Assembly (NCBI RefSeq): GCF_900496995.4
Contig: NC_044009.1
Location: forward strand, 43,175,505 to 43,239,504
DNA: 64,000 nt
Direction: 5' to 3'
Origin: Aquila chrysaetos chrysaetos
Lineage: Eukaryota; Chordata; Aves; Accipitriformes; Accipitridae
Part shown: positions 1-11,300 of the stretch, piece after piece
How the letters are laid out: each line of letters opens with the position of its first letter
How positions within the stretch are numbered: the stretch's first letter is position 1
Notes under the pieces: generated by a model
What the model saw: only the letters and a program-made list of their open reading frames with translations
Told to the model about the DNA's origin: nothing
The model's database searches: none
Position numbers and translations under genes: made by a program

Positions 1-1589
1 CCTAACTTGTCAGCAAAAGCTTAGAAACAAACAGCTTGGCCAAAGAAGGAACCAAATCCAGAGCTGCCTATCTCAGTCACAAACTATGGACTGTTGCCAC
101 CTCCAGGAAAGTGAAATAGCACAGACAACAACTTCAACCTACTCATTTTTCTAAACCACTACAGTAGTTTTCAACAATCGCATTAGCAATTCGACCAGGC
201 AATTCAGTCATAAAGTCTATGTGAACCACAAAGAAATCACTTGTTTCTTACTTAGGACGTTTTTAGATCATGACTGTGTTTTACAACACTGCTGCTACTT
301 TTAATTTATCGTTTTCAGTAAACAGATTAATTCATGTAAGAGCTATCTGCATCAAGTCTGTGCATATCAATTAAGCATAATTTCAGTAAATGCAGATAAG
401 TGAATTTTTGATAAATTGTACTTTTCAGTGAAAAATGAATTAGAAGTTGTAAGTTGTAGGTTCTTCAGCATGACAGAGTGTGCATTTAAAAATTAAACCT
501 CCTTCACTCTCTTAAGCTTCTATTTTAAAACATGCTCGAGTACACTGTTGTATTACTGTCCGTGGTTTTGTCAGTAATTGCACACATTTATGTTCATAAA
601 CTGAAAAATAAGTTTTAAAAACAGTGAAACCACTTCAAGGATCCAAGGATTTAATTCTCACAGTAGTGAGCAGTCTACACCACCTAACAGATGCCAAGGA
701 GATTGTTTTGGTTGTTCCTAAAGTTATGGGTTGATTTCTGTAAAGGTTCACATCCCCTGGCAGACGGTGGAAGTGAGGCAGGGTGTATGTCCGCGCTTCC
801 CCCTTCCCCTTCTCCTCAAAGGAGCAGGGGCCAGGGGCTCCTTGTCTGTGCCAGCTGATCGACACAAGAAGTGGCCTCGGGCACAAAAAGAAATGCCCGA
901 AGAGGTGGCACCTGGAGCTCAGCTACAGCCTACCCACACAGGCCGCATCACCCCTGCTGCATGAATTTTAGCAGATAGTTTAGGATCAATGCCGAAAGGG
1001 TCAGAAAACATCCCAAAACACTCAATTTCCTTTAAAAAAAAAAAAAAAACCCACAAAAAACCAAATCACGGTAATGTGGTAATACACTTTTTTTTTTTTT
1101 TTTTTTTTTTTAAATCAAACCTGAACCCAAACTCTAGGCCAGCTGTATGTTTTCTGAAGGACAGTCGATACCATCAGAGCCCGAAGGGAAAGCCGTACGC
1201 TACCCCACGACTAGGGGATGCCTGCCGCAGAGGTAGCCCAGCCCTCAGACAGTCAGTCACTCGCTGGCTCGAATCCAAGGAAACGGATTTGTACTAACCG
1301 CCGACCCTCTCATTTCGCTGCATTTTCCGTTAATCAAGTCAGCAGCCCAAAATGAGATTTACTTCTTTATACATAAGGACTTTTTCTGAAAACTAGGATA
1401 GGATTACCGCTCTGCATCCACCTAATCCACGCCTGGTAGCACACAGCGGGGGATGGTGCGCTAGGACGTAAACGAACTCCAGAGACGGCAAATTTCTCCC
1501 CACCACCCACGTCTATTGCCAGCAAAAAAATTTTTTTTTTTTTTAATTAAATCCTGGCAGCGACATTTCTCAACCCTCCTCAGACAGCT
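1..1589. other. Non-coding left flank (no gene recognised)
   Basis: This AT-rich stretch holds only short open frames in several phases, and none resembles a known protein. It contains an A16 run at 1034-1049 and a T24 run at 1088-1111. In vertebrates the gene beside CEP70 on this side is FAIM, in divergent orientation, so this is most likely the first intron of a minus-strand FAIM gene. That is inference from gene order; no FAIM coding exon is visible. Confidence 0.5.
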
Positions 1590-2025
1590 TATTGCTGATC
1601 GCCGCGATCCTCCATACCAGCGAGAACAGGCGACTCCTCTCCGAGCCGCGGTTGCCCGAGCCTCAAGGCCCAGAGCCCCGCGGCCGGCTGGCCCGGCGGC
1701 GCCCGGGGAGGTTTCCCGGCACCTCCCGCCCCTCCTCCGGGCCGGGCCCGCGGCAACGGGCGGAAGCAGACGCCGACGGAGACGCGGTCTGCTTCCTCCT
1801 CCTCTAGCGGCCAGGCGGTCTCCAAGGAGCCCGGGGAGACGCTCCCTCAGCCCGGGCGGGCCCGGCCGTCCCGCCTAGGCGATGCATGTCGGGGCGTCCC
1901 CGGGGCGGGAAGGGAGGCCAGCTCCCAGGCGCCTTGAGGAGAGATCAGGACTCCGCGGGCGGGCGATCGGGCGAGCCCGGCCCGTCCCGGCCCCACGCCC
2001 CGCCGACTCCCGGCCCCGCTCCTAC

Positions 2026-2075
2026 CTCCGCGGGGCTCTCCTCCCCCTCGGCTCCCCGCGCCTCAAAATGGCGGC
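2026..2075 (-). other. Possible non-coding first exon of a divergent minus-strand gene (FAIM by synteny)
   Basis: On the minus strand a YY1-like GCCGCCATTTT (2075-2065) is followed about 40 bases downstream by a strong donor, with the exon ending near 2026. YY1 elements of this type often sit just inside a first exon. The upstream limit of the exon cannot be seen. Naming it FAIM rests only on conserved gene order. Confidence 0.3.
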
Positions 2076-2386
2076 GGGCGGCCAGCGCCGCCCCGCGGAC
2101 GCCCGCCCGCCTCCCTCCTCCCCTCCCCGCCGCCGGCGGCGGGCGGGCGGGCCGGCCGTTACCCCCTGCCCCGGCCCACCGCTCTCCCGGCCGGCCCCGC
2201 GTCTTCCCGCCGCCGCCGCCGGCAGCCCCGTATGAGGCTGCGTCCCGCCGCTCGACCGCGACCTGCGGAGGCTCCGCGTCCTGGTAACCGACCCCTTTCC
2301 TCTCCCGTGTCCTGGCTGCCGTCTGCGGGCGGCGGCGCGGGGCCCGGCCCCCTTCGGCGGCGGTCCGAGAGCGGGCGTCCCTCGCC

Positions 2387-2395
2387 ATGACAGAG
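2387..2395 (+). CDS. CEP70: CEP70 coding exon 1 (residues 1-3)
   Basis: Only ATG ACA GAG (Met-Thr-Glu) is coding before the GTACCG donor. The 5' UTR lies upstream in the CpG island. The tripeptide agrees with the conserved MTE that opens the common part of CEP70. The phase after it is 0. Confidence 0.8.
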
Positions 2396-5300
2396 GTACC
2401 GTGGTGGTCCTGAGGTGGCTGTTGTTACTGCTTGGTAGTTCAAAACAGAACAAAAAGAAAACAAACAAGCCATAAACCCCCAAAGCAGGCACCCGCCTCT
2501 TCTGAGGGCTTCTCTCGGGGCTGGGGCGGGGGGTCGAGGCCCACTGCACCCCAGGTGTGCTGGAATTACCCGAGGGCCGGGTTTTTTAAACAGGTAAATT
2601 TTACTCATTGCACGTATTTCTCCTTCTAATAGGGACCAGGAAAGCTGAGTTTTCTGTATATTGTCAAGTTTGCTTTTTCCCAACGTTTTTTGCAGATTCT
2701 ATTGGAACGTCTCGCAAGCTCTCCTATAGTGGCTGGGGCTTCTTGGGGGCTTGGGGTTGGTTTCTTTTTATCTGGGGGCATTTGGTGTCCTCCACTGCCT
2801 GCCTAACAGGAAGGACAGGAGACTGTGAGCTGATCTTGAGAACCTGGGTTTCTCTCTCTTACCCTTCTCTCAGCTGCAGCAGGAGAAGGCAGAATGGGAA
2901 AACTTAAACAAGCTATTAATGCGTCATGGGTTGAAACCGGTGAGTCTTGCTGCCCCCCAAAGCTGCAGAAATATATCAGGTAAGGAGATGCTAATTTTAC
3001 AAGTTTTTGTATTGGGAAATAGTAAGCCTACGTTCATAAGGCATCTCTAAAGCTGTCACTTCTAAATGGTAGCAAAGATGCGATCTTCTTCAGCTATTAA
3101 AAGCCTTTCATTATGACTTTGCTTATTTTATGTATCTCCAGATATGATTGTCTTAGACAGTCAGTCTTCCCTAGGAATAAGACTTGCATTAAAAACTCTG
3201 GTGGAAGACACCGACCGACAGCAGAAGATGATGCAGGGGCTTATGGAGGCTAATCGTCATCTTAGGTAAGACACAGTGGAAGGAACTTACCTGCTAACGC
3301 AAAGCAAAAGTGTTGTCAGTGTCCATCTCCTGCCAGGTGGAGCTCTTGTCACACCCAAGGCCTAAGACCTTTTTCCTGAGATTATTGTCCAATATGCAGC
3401 AATCTTGGCCTAGTTCCTTTTGAGCTCTTCTGTTATTTCATCTGCTGCTTCTTCCCATACCAGTGTATTTCCCCTACCTGCTGCCACAAGCTGTTATTGA
3501 GCATCATCAGATAATGTTGTCAGGCCTGTGCTTCCTTCACTGTCTTTAGTGAAATGAATTTAATTTAAATCAAGGTTTTATTTATTTTTTCCAGAGATGA
3601 GATACGACAGGAACGAGGTCGGGCCTCTCGACAAGAACAACGTGCTAATGATTTGGAAAATGTGGTGAAAAACATTAAGTCTAAAATTTGTCAGCTGGAA
3701 GATGAGACGATAGCTAAGGTTTGCCAGCAACAGAATCAAGTCAAAGAACTTCAAAAAGACCAACAAATTTCACAGGTAATTCAGATAGTGCTGTCTGAGG
3801 ATTCAAACTTTTGACTGTTTTTAAAAGCTCTAAAAATATTTACATTGATCAAAATAAACGTGAGTCTTGGGTCATAGAGTTAGTACACTGTTTATAGCTA
3901 AGATTTTTCAATCCATACGGAATTTTCTAGTGATAACTTGGAAAAATATCTGTATCCTTTCTCCACTGCCTCTTCAGTATGGCTAAAACCCAAGTACTGA
4001 GCCTCCTTGGGACCAAGTGCCTACTTGGGCATGTGCAGTACAGTCTCCAGCTTGTGGGTTAGAATAATTTCATAACGCTCCCATTATCTGTTCACAGGCA
4101 AAATATCAACAGCAGCAGGAAAAGCTACAAGAACAGGAAGAGATTATTGCCCGTTTGCAGAAGGAGCTATGCAAAGTTGGGATGGAGGAGCAACGGCGTG
4201 TTGCCACTCAAAACAAAATGTTTTGTCGGTTTTGCAAAAGAGCTCCCAAGTCTCTCCTAGATCAACAGTAAGCAATTTATTATATTGGTGAATGACCTGT
4301 ATCATTAAATGAAGAAAGGGATTTTAAAGTAACTGTTCTCGATATTTATATGAAAAAGAAAAAGCTGGAGACCTTAGGAGTGCAAGCTGAAATAAGAATT
4401 CTTGTAAAGGTACATCAGTACAGTAATTTTTTCTTGTACAAAAAATGTGAGCTGGATAAATCCATGGCAGAAATTAAGAAATTATCAGCCACTGCATACA
4501 CTAGGTGTCAGCAAAGAGAAGGGAATGATTCGGTCTACTCTGGAACTGCAGTATCTGCTAGGGTGATCTCATCCTGGGATTCTAACATTTAAAATGTAAA
4601 TTAAAAAAACAGCAAACAAAAAACCAACAAACACCACCCCCCAACCTTCCCTAATGAAAGCCTTCCAGTTTTGGAACGTGGCCTTTGCAACTGCTGACTG
4701 CAGGCTTGCTGTAAGGCTTCCCAGGTACTTCAGGGAAAGTTCTGAAAGTATTCCAAGCCTGTGTCTCTTGCAGTAAGGTCTCCATAGTTCTGCTATAATT
4801 GGAGATTTTCCAATTCTTAGGCCTCAGGTAGCCATCACTTTATTGTGCTGATGTCACCTGGTTTTCTAGGCCTGGCTAGCAATGTTTACCTGGGAAGCAT
4901 TTAAAAGGAGTTGTGTGTGCGCAGCCCTTTTCTCATGCCCTCACCGTATGAGAAGAAGGATTACTGAATTTGGTTCCCTGTGCTTTCTCATCTGTCTCTC
5001 CAAAACAGATGATCTTGGAGTGCTCAAGAGGAAAGGCACTTTCTCAGCTGTTCAGTTTTTTGTGGCTCCATTTTTTTTGCAACCACTTACTTTGAAAGCA
5101 CTTTTAGTTTCTTTGGAGACAGATGTTCTCGGGCTATGTGGGACCTGTGCTCTCTACCTCCCATAATGGTCGCTGAGCCCTAGCACTCAGGACTGTGCCT
5201 TGCAGTTAAGCTTGCCGGGTAAACATAGTCACAAGATGAGGAGGCTTTAGCTTTTTTCTCGTCTTGAATAATTTTGCCACTTTTAGACTAGTACAGAGTT

Positions 5301-8300
5301 AATGTCTCTGCTTTTCTGTTTTGGAAAACTGTGACCATGTTTGTCTGGTATGAGAGAAAACCCACTATTTGAAGCAGTCACTTCTGAAGTGTGGCGCAGT
5401 TCTGTAAGCTGGCCTGTTCCTATGGGTTGGTCACAGTATCTTTCAGGCATGATTTTTTTGGGAATATCTGAAATTCAAAATACCATTTTTCCTTTCTTCA
5501 GGTTCCTTTGTCTAATTGATTATTACGAATCTCAAATTAGTCAAATGAAAAAAGAACTAAGGTAGGTCTCATCTAATGCTTTATGGTTCTACTGTTCAAA
5601 ATTTTCTTACTCTTTACTGTTCTTAAATCTTACAATGGTAAATATTCTGTGTTCCAGACGTCACTAGCATGTAAGAAACAGCAAAGGATTGTAATGGTCA
5701 TGGAAGTTTGGATTCATCTGCGGAATAACTGTCAGTCAGGCTAAGCAGCTGCTCAGTCAGGAGGCCAGGACAGCTAGAAAGTTGGGGGTATTTAGATACT
5801 TGAGTGATAAGTCTTTCCTTTTTTTTTTTTTTGTTTTTTCTTTTTTTTTTTTTTTCTTCCCTTCCTCTTTTGCCATGGTTCGCAGGCAGAATTACTGCAG
5901 TAGCTGTGCTCAGGTGACTGATCTCCCTAAACAAAAGGAATACCAGCTTTTCAGCTCTATCGCTGTGCCTACATGGTGCAAAGCAACAAGCAGATACCTG
6001 AGACATTCTTATAATTTGAGATTATTATCTTGAAAACTGAAATGGGATTTGCTTGTACTGGAATTTCTCTTGAGGATAAGTGCACTTAATTAGTATATGA
6101 AACAGCTTCCCAGAAATAATGGAGAAGAGCAGAGGATCTTAGGGCAGAATTTCTATTCTATTTACTTTGCAGTTTATGGAAACATTATTATCATGCATAA
6201 CTGCTAACTAAACCAACTTAGGTCTTTGAGGTAATCGAATTACAGTAAGCTGAAACAATTTATTTTTCCCAATAGGCAATATAAAAAAGATGAAGACCAG
6301 GTACAAAGAGAAGTAAAAAGCAAGGAAGAATTCTTAAATCTAGATGCTACTCCTAATTATAGAGCACTGCTCACGGTATGGAACTGCTAAGAATAACTCA
6401 GTGCAGATCTCTAAATGGTAACCCTTCAGGAGCCACGTAGAAACATATATGTGTTTGATTTCTATCCCCTTGTTCTTAACATGACTTCTTAACGTGTAAA
6501 CTCTCTGGGCAGGGTTCACTGTCTTTATGCAAAGATTCAGTACTATGTTGTGAGTTGTCTTTGCTGGGGACTGCATAGACCTCCTTAATCACAGCTTCTC
6601 CACCTGTGGTCTAATGCAGCAGGCTCTTGATCTTTGTCTACTAATTCCTCATCCACGCTGTCTTGCTATATAGGCAAATGGGAACCCTTCTTAACACGTA
6701 CATACTTTAAAGTGTTCAAGCTTGTTGATGATGGAATGAGTGAAATAAAAGAAATAACACAGTCTATGTTGCAGTCTTTCCAGAAACAACTCGCTGAAAC
6801 AAAAGCCAGGAATGAACAGCTTTTACTTGAAAATATAAATCTCAAGAAAGATTTGGAAATAAGGTGAGAAAGGATAAGTATCATTCTTTGTAAGGGCACT
6901 TTGGTAGACTTTGCTTTACAAAGAAAGTGAAAGCACCAGCAATTGTAAAAGTATAGTATGAAATCTGCCTTTAAAAGTGATGCACAGAAGTAAGTTATGG
7001 CAGCAACAGTCAGCCTTCCTTCCCTATGCTGTTAATAACAACTGCTAATGGTTATTTTTCTGTTTACTGCTGTTGCCACATAGAAATGTTGCAGAATTTC
7101 ATTTCCAGAATGATGTTGCGGCACTGGCAAAGCTTTCTTACTCCTTCGCTTGGCTGAGTTTTATAGATACCTTCAAATACAAGACATACAATGTGGTACT
7201 TTTTCTTTCTAACAGACCAACTGCACAGGAATTGAAACTTTACAAGCACCAAGTGAAGAAACTAGAGAAAACTTTAAAGAAAACTATCCAGTAAGTATAT
7301 TTCTTCAGTAACTTGCATGAATCCTCCGAACTTCTTAAGGCAAAGCTACATTACAGGTTGCAGAGTATATAGTAGCTTACAAACCATGTACCTTATCACT
7401 GTTCCTCGGAGCCTGGTTTTGGGCAGCAAATGCTACGCTATCTCTGAAGACACCCTGTGAATCTCTGAAATGATGGCATGGTCTCCAAATGGGGGCATAG
7501 CAGTGTGTCTTTTTTATTTCATTTTGTCTTTCTGGATTTGATTTGAGTGCTATCGCAGGCAACATGGACAGGACCAAACTGTGGTGTTTGCTGCTTCCGT
7601 GAGCATAAAGGAAGCTACTGGTTACATTACGGGTTTATGAATGAGAAAGTATGAGTTGGCAAAATGTTGAAGCTACTGAAGTTATGTCCCTATTATTCTT
7701 AGAAATTGACTTACGTTTTTTTTCTGAAACATTGCTAAGAAAATACATTGAATGTATTAGAGATTCAGTATTGACAAAGTGTTTTTATCTGTAATTTCAC
7801 TTCATCATTTGTGCATGTGTATACTGAATGCTAAATATTTTATAGCCTGAGAAAGACATCACTTAAACTTTAAAAATGTTCAGTTCTTCATTCTACCTTG
7901 TGTATATTTAAATGGTCTTTTCTCTCATGCAGTGGGTATGATGTAGATGGTAGTTTTAGAGAAAGTCATCTTAGATTTAACAAGAAGGGTAGCGAGCTAT
8001 ATATAGTAAGGCAGGAAAGATGTTCAAACAGAAGCAGATAAAGACTGCGAGCATGGAATTTGACCCTTTTGAGTAAAATTCTGGATTTTAAGTCTTCAGC
8101 CATGGTAGAACTGCTGGTAACAGAGCAACTGTACATCTGGTGGTGTCCCTTCTAAATTAGCATGCAGTCTGGAATAACCTCAACCTGAAGACTTGAGATA
8201 AATTAATGATATTTACATTAGGTATTACATTCTTCATCTAGTTCAGTTTGATGGAATTCTATTGGCAGGCATCAAAAACTGGAGATTTTACTTCGTAGGT

Positions 8301-11300
8301 GTAAGTATATATGCTACATACCTGGTTCCTTAGTCAAGTTGAAAGTAGTATCTCCTGGTAAGGCTACTTGTGTAACCCACTGTATGTATTTGACATGTAG
8401 ATCTTCGGGGAGTAGTAACGGAGAAAGAACAGAAGAAAAGAAAGAACCTGAGAGTACCGCAGGAGTAGATCAGCTGCAGGCAGTTTGCCAGCAATACTTA
8501 CAAGTATGCAAATTTTATCTGTACTCTGTGTATCTAGCACTGTTACAGTGAAATATAATACATGAGTTTTGTTTAACTATGTAAACTGAAGCATGCTATT
8601 TTGAATCTAAGAGTTCATATGAAGTCCTCTACACAAGATGCGTAATGCTCTGAATTTGGCAGTTAATGTAGGCTTGTTCTTAATTGTTCTATCTTAGTGT
8701 AAACTACCTGAAATACAGCGAGGAAGCAGAGACTGGGTTGGCAAACATCGAATCAATGATTTAGCTGAAGTCTTTTCAGGACAGGGGATTTGTTAAAGGT
8801 CTTGGGCAAAACAGATCCTTATGTTACGGTTTTAAACATGCCTGAGGAGATAGTGGCTTTTATTTTTCTTTGAATAAAAAAAAAAAGCAAATATAATAAA
8901 ACTTAGCAAAATGTAAACTGTGGAAGTAACAATGCCTCAAGTGGATAAATGTTAAATAACCCTCAAAGGGAAGTATAACTGCGTTACTTTTATGTATCTT
9001 CTAGCTAGTATGTTTTTAAATCTTTGAATCTATTACATATTGAATGCATCTGTAAAATTCATCGATAGTAACTTACTGGAGCTATTTATGATTTAATGTT
9101 TAGACAATCATGACAGTGGTGGAGAGGGATTTTATTATAAAATGTCATACATATTTGAGCAATAACACTTGTTATTTGGTGTTGAAGGTTTTGTCCCATA
9201 TTGATTCTATTTTGCGAAGTCCAAGAGCTCCTCCATTAATATACAGGCGCAGTAAAGGGCCAGTGCAAAATTATATTAAGGAGAATGGACAGGAATGTGG
9301 ATTTGAGCACCTTCCGCTTACTATAGAAATGTGGGCAGATCAGCTAATGGCCCTAAAGGTAATGCATTATTGTACTTGGCTTTACATTCCTCCTTTAATC
9401 TGCTGACCACCCCTCGGTCTCTCCCTGCATGTAGGGTTTTTTACTGCGTGTAGCTTTTGTTATTGCCTGACTTTGGTGTTAAATTCTAAAAATAATTCTG
9501 CTGTCCATTTATATAGCACTTTAAAACCATAGTAAAGTGAAAAATGTGCAGTGTGCCTACAGGCCAGAGATGTTCCTCTGTGTGTATCATCTAAATGTTT
9601 TTGTTCACTGGCTGAGTCCCTAAGAAGACACTTAAACTTTAGAGTCTGTGTACTTCACGCTTTAATGACGATGCATTCTCTTTCTTCCTTTTGTCTTGCC
9701 AGAACAGTAACTTTTTGATCTAAATACAAGTGAAGTAATTTTGTTTAAAACCAAACTCTCTGTGACCAACACTTCTTATTTTACTGAAACTATAATATAT
9801 GAAGTACTTTAATTTTCAGACTATCAGTGTTCTTTTTAAATTGAAGAATGTAAGCAAGATACTGTGCTTAAATTCCATGAAAACTAAAACCTTACTGTCT
9901 CCATTACTGGAATGTTTTTGCATATGAGAAACAGAAAATCTGCTCATCTCTATAATAAAAACAACTTTTAAGAAGTTACTATAAAATAAGTTGTGTCCCC
10001 TCCCTTCTTTTAAAAGGATTTGCATAGGTCCTTGAGAAAACTGTCTCTGGAATTGGTGCCCTGCCACACTGCAGATCCACAGGATAACAGAGAATCCATA
10101 CGAGTTGAAGACCTCCAGTTCATAGTAGATGCAATTTTGGAAGAAATAGAAAATAAGGAAAAGGTAATTCTTACCAGGAGTTTATAATCACAAGTTATTG
10201 TGGAATTCTTAAATGCATTCTTCACACAGTGATTAGATTTGTGCATTTGAAAGCCTTGCGGGTTTTAAGAAATAGCTGTTTGAAGACATTCAATAGTCCA
10301 AGACTATTTTAATTTAATGGATAAATTCACCTTGGGGAAGACTGCTTTAATCAAAGTCATTTGACCAACGATGAATTTGCATTGCCCTGTAGTCTCAGGT
10401 ATTATCCTGTTCGGTCTGTTTCTCAGTCAGCATTGAGAATACATAAACGTACTTACTAAGCAACAGAGAAGAAAGCTTTCAAAAGAGTATTTTTGGTTTG
10501 CTGGATATTTGTGTCTGAAAATTCTCTTTAAAATATGTCTTCAGATTTAAGAATATTTGAAAGGCCGTGATTTAATAAGGGAAGTTACACCTGTTTTTCT
10601 TCATAGACTAGTTTTAAGAATGTTTCACAGTTTGAAAGAATCCTTGCTTTGTTAAGCAATAACATTGACGAATTATTCTTTCTGCTTGCTACAGAACAGC
10701 CAGACACCATCCTTACCAACCCTGTTTGCAATAGTCTCTCACTTCCAGAAGCTGTTTGATGTGAATTCTCTGAATGGCGTTTATCCACGAATGAATGAGG
10801 TTTACACAAAGCTTGGGGAAATGACCAACGCTATGAGAAATCTTCATGAGCTCCTGGAACTAGGTAAAGACTTACCACCTAGCATTTGTTCAGACCATTT
10901 CCAAAAGGAAAACATGACAAGCGAAAGGCTGATCTCTTCATAGAAAATATGTTGAGCTGCTGAGAAATGAGTAAACTAGGAATATTCTGCGAAGATAAAA
11001 ATAGATTGCTGTCAAGTGGGAGTTTAAATAGCAAAACCCCATTATTTGTAAGCCTTTAGCAGTTGCTGAGGAATACCAGGGAGGCAGAAGAAAGGAATAG
11101 CAGATGAAATTGAATTTTTAATTTTTTTTTCCACAAAGCTTTGTTCCCTGTGAGCTGACTTCATAATTCTTCTTGACCATTTTTCATTCTCTACTTGAAA
11201 GATAACAAGTTTAAGAAAAAATAACTCAACCTCTGCTGTAGATTTCTACTCAGTAATTCATTCAAGTGTAATTATGTCCCGTCCTCAGGAACTTCCTTCT

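Larger units (their letters stand above)
1590..2400. promoter_or_regulatory. CpG island, probable bidirectional promoter of CEP70 and a divergent gene
   Basis: The segment is very GC- and CpG-rich, with AT-rich DNA on both sides. It ends at the CEP70 start codon (2387), so it must contain or adjoin the CEP70 transcription start. A YY1-like element AAAATGGCGGC lies at 2065-2075, typical of housekeeping promoters near the start site. On the minus strand a good splice donor (CGGAG then GTAGGA, exon end near 2026) could close a non-coding first exon of a divergent transcript, probably FAIM by gene order. No TATA box is obvious. Several long GC-driven frames here are not taken as genes. Confidence 0.8.

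Noticed and set aside
1882-2683. Open frames of 117-175 codons on both strands at the CEP70 promoter
   Set aside because: They are CpG-island frames rich in Pro/Arg/Gly without homology or consistent splicing; they cross the CEP70 start region.
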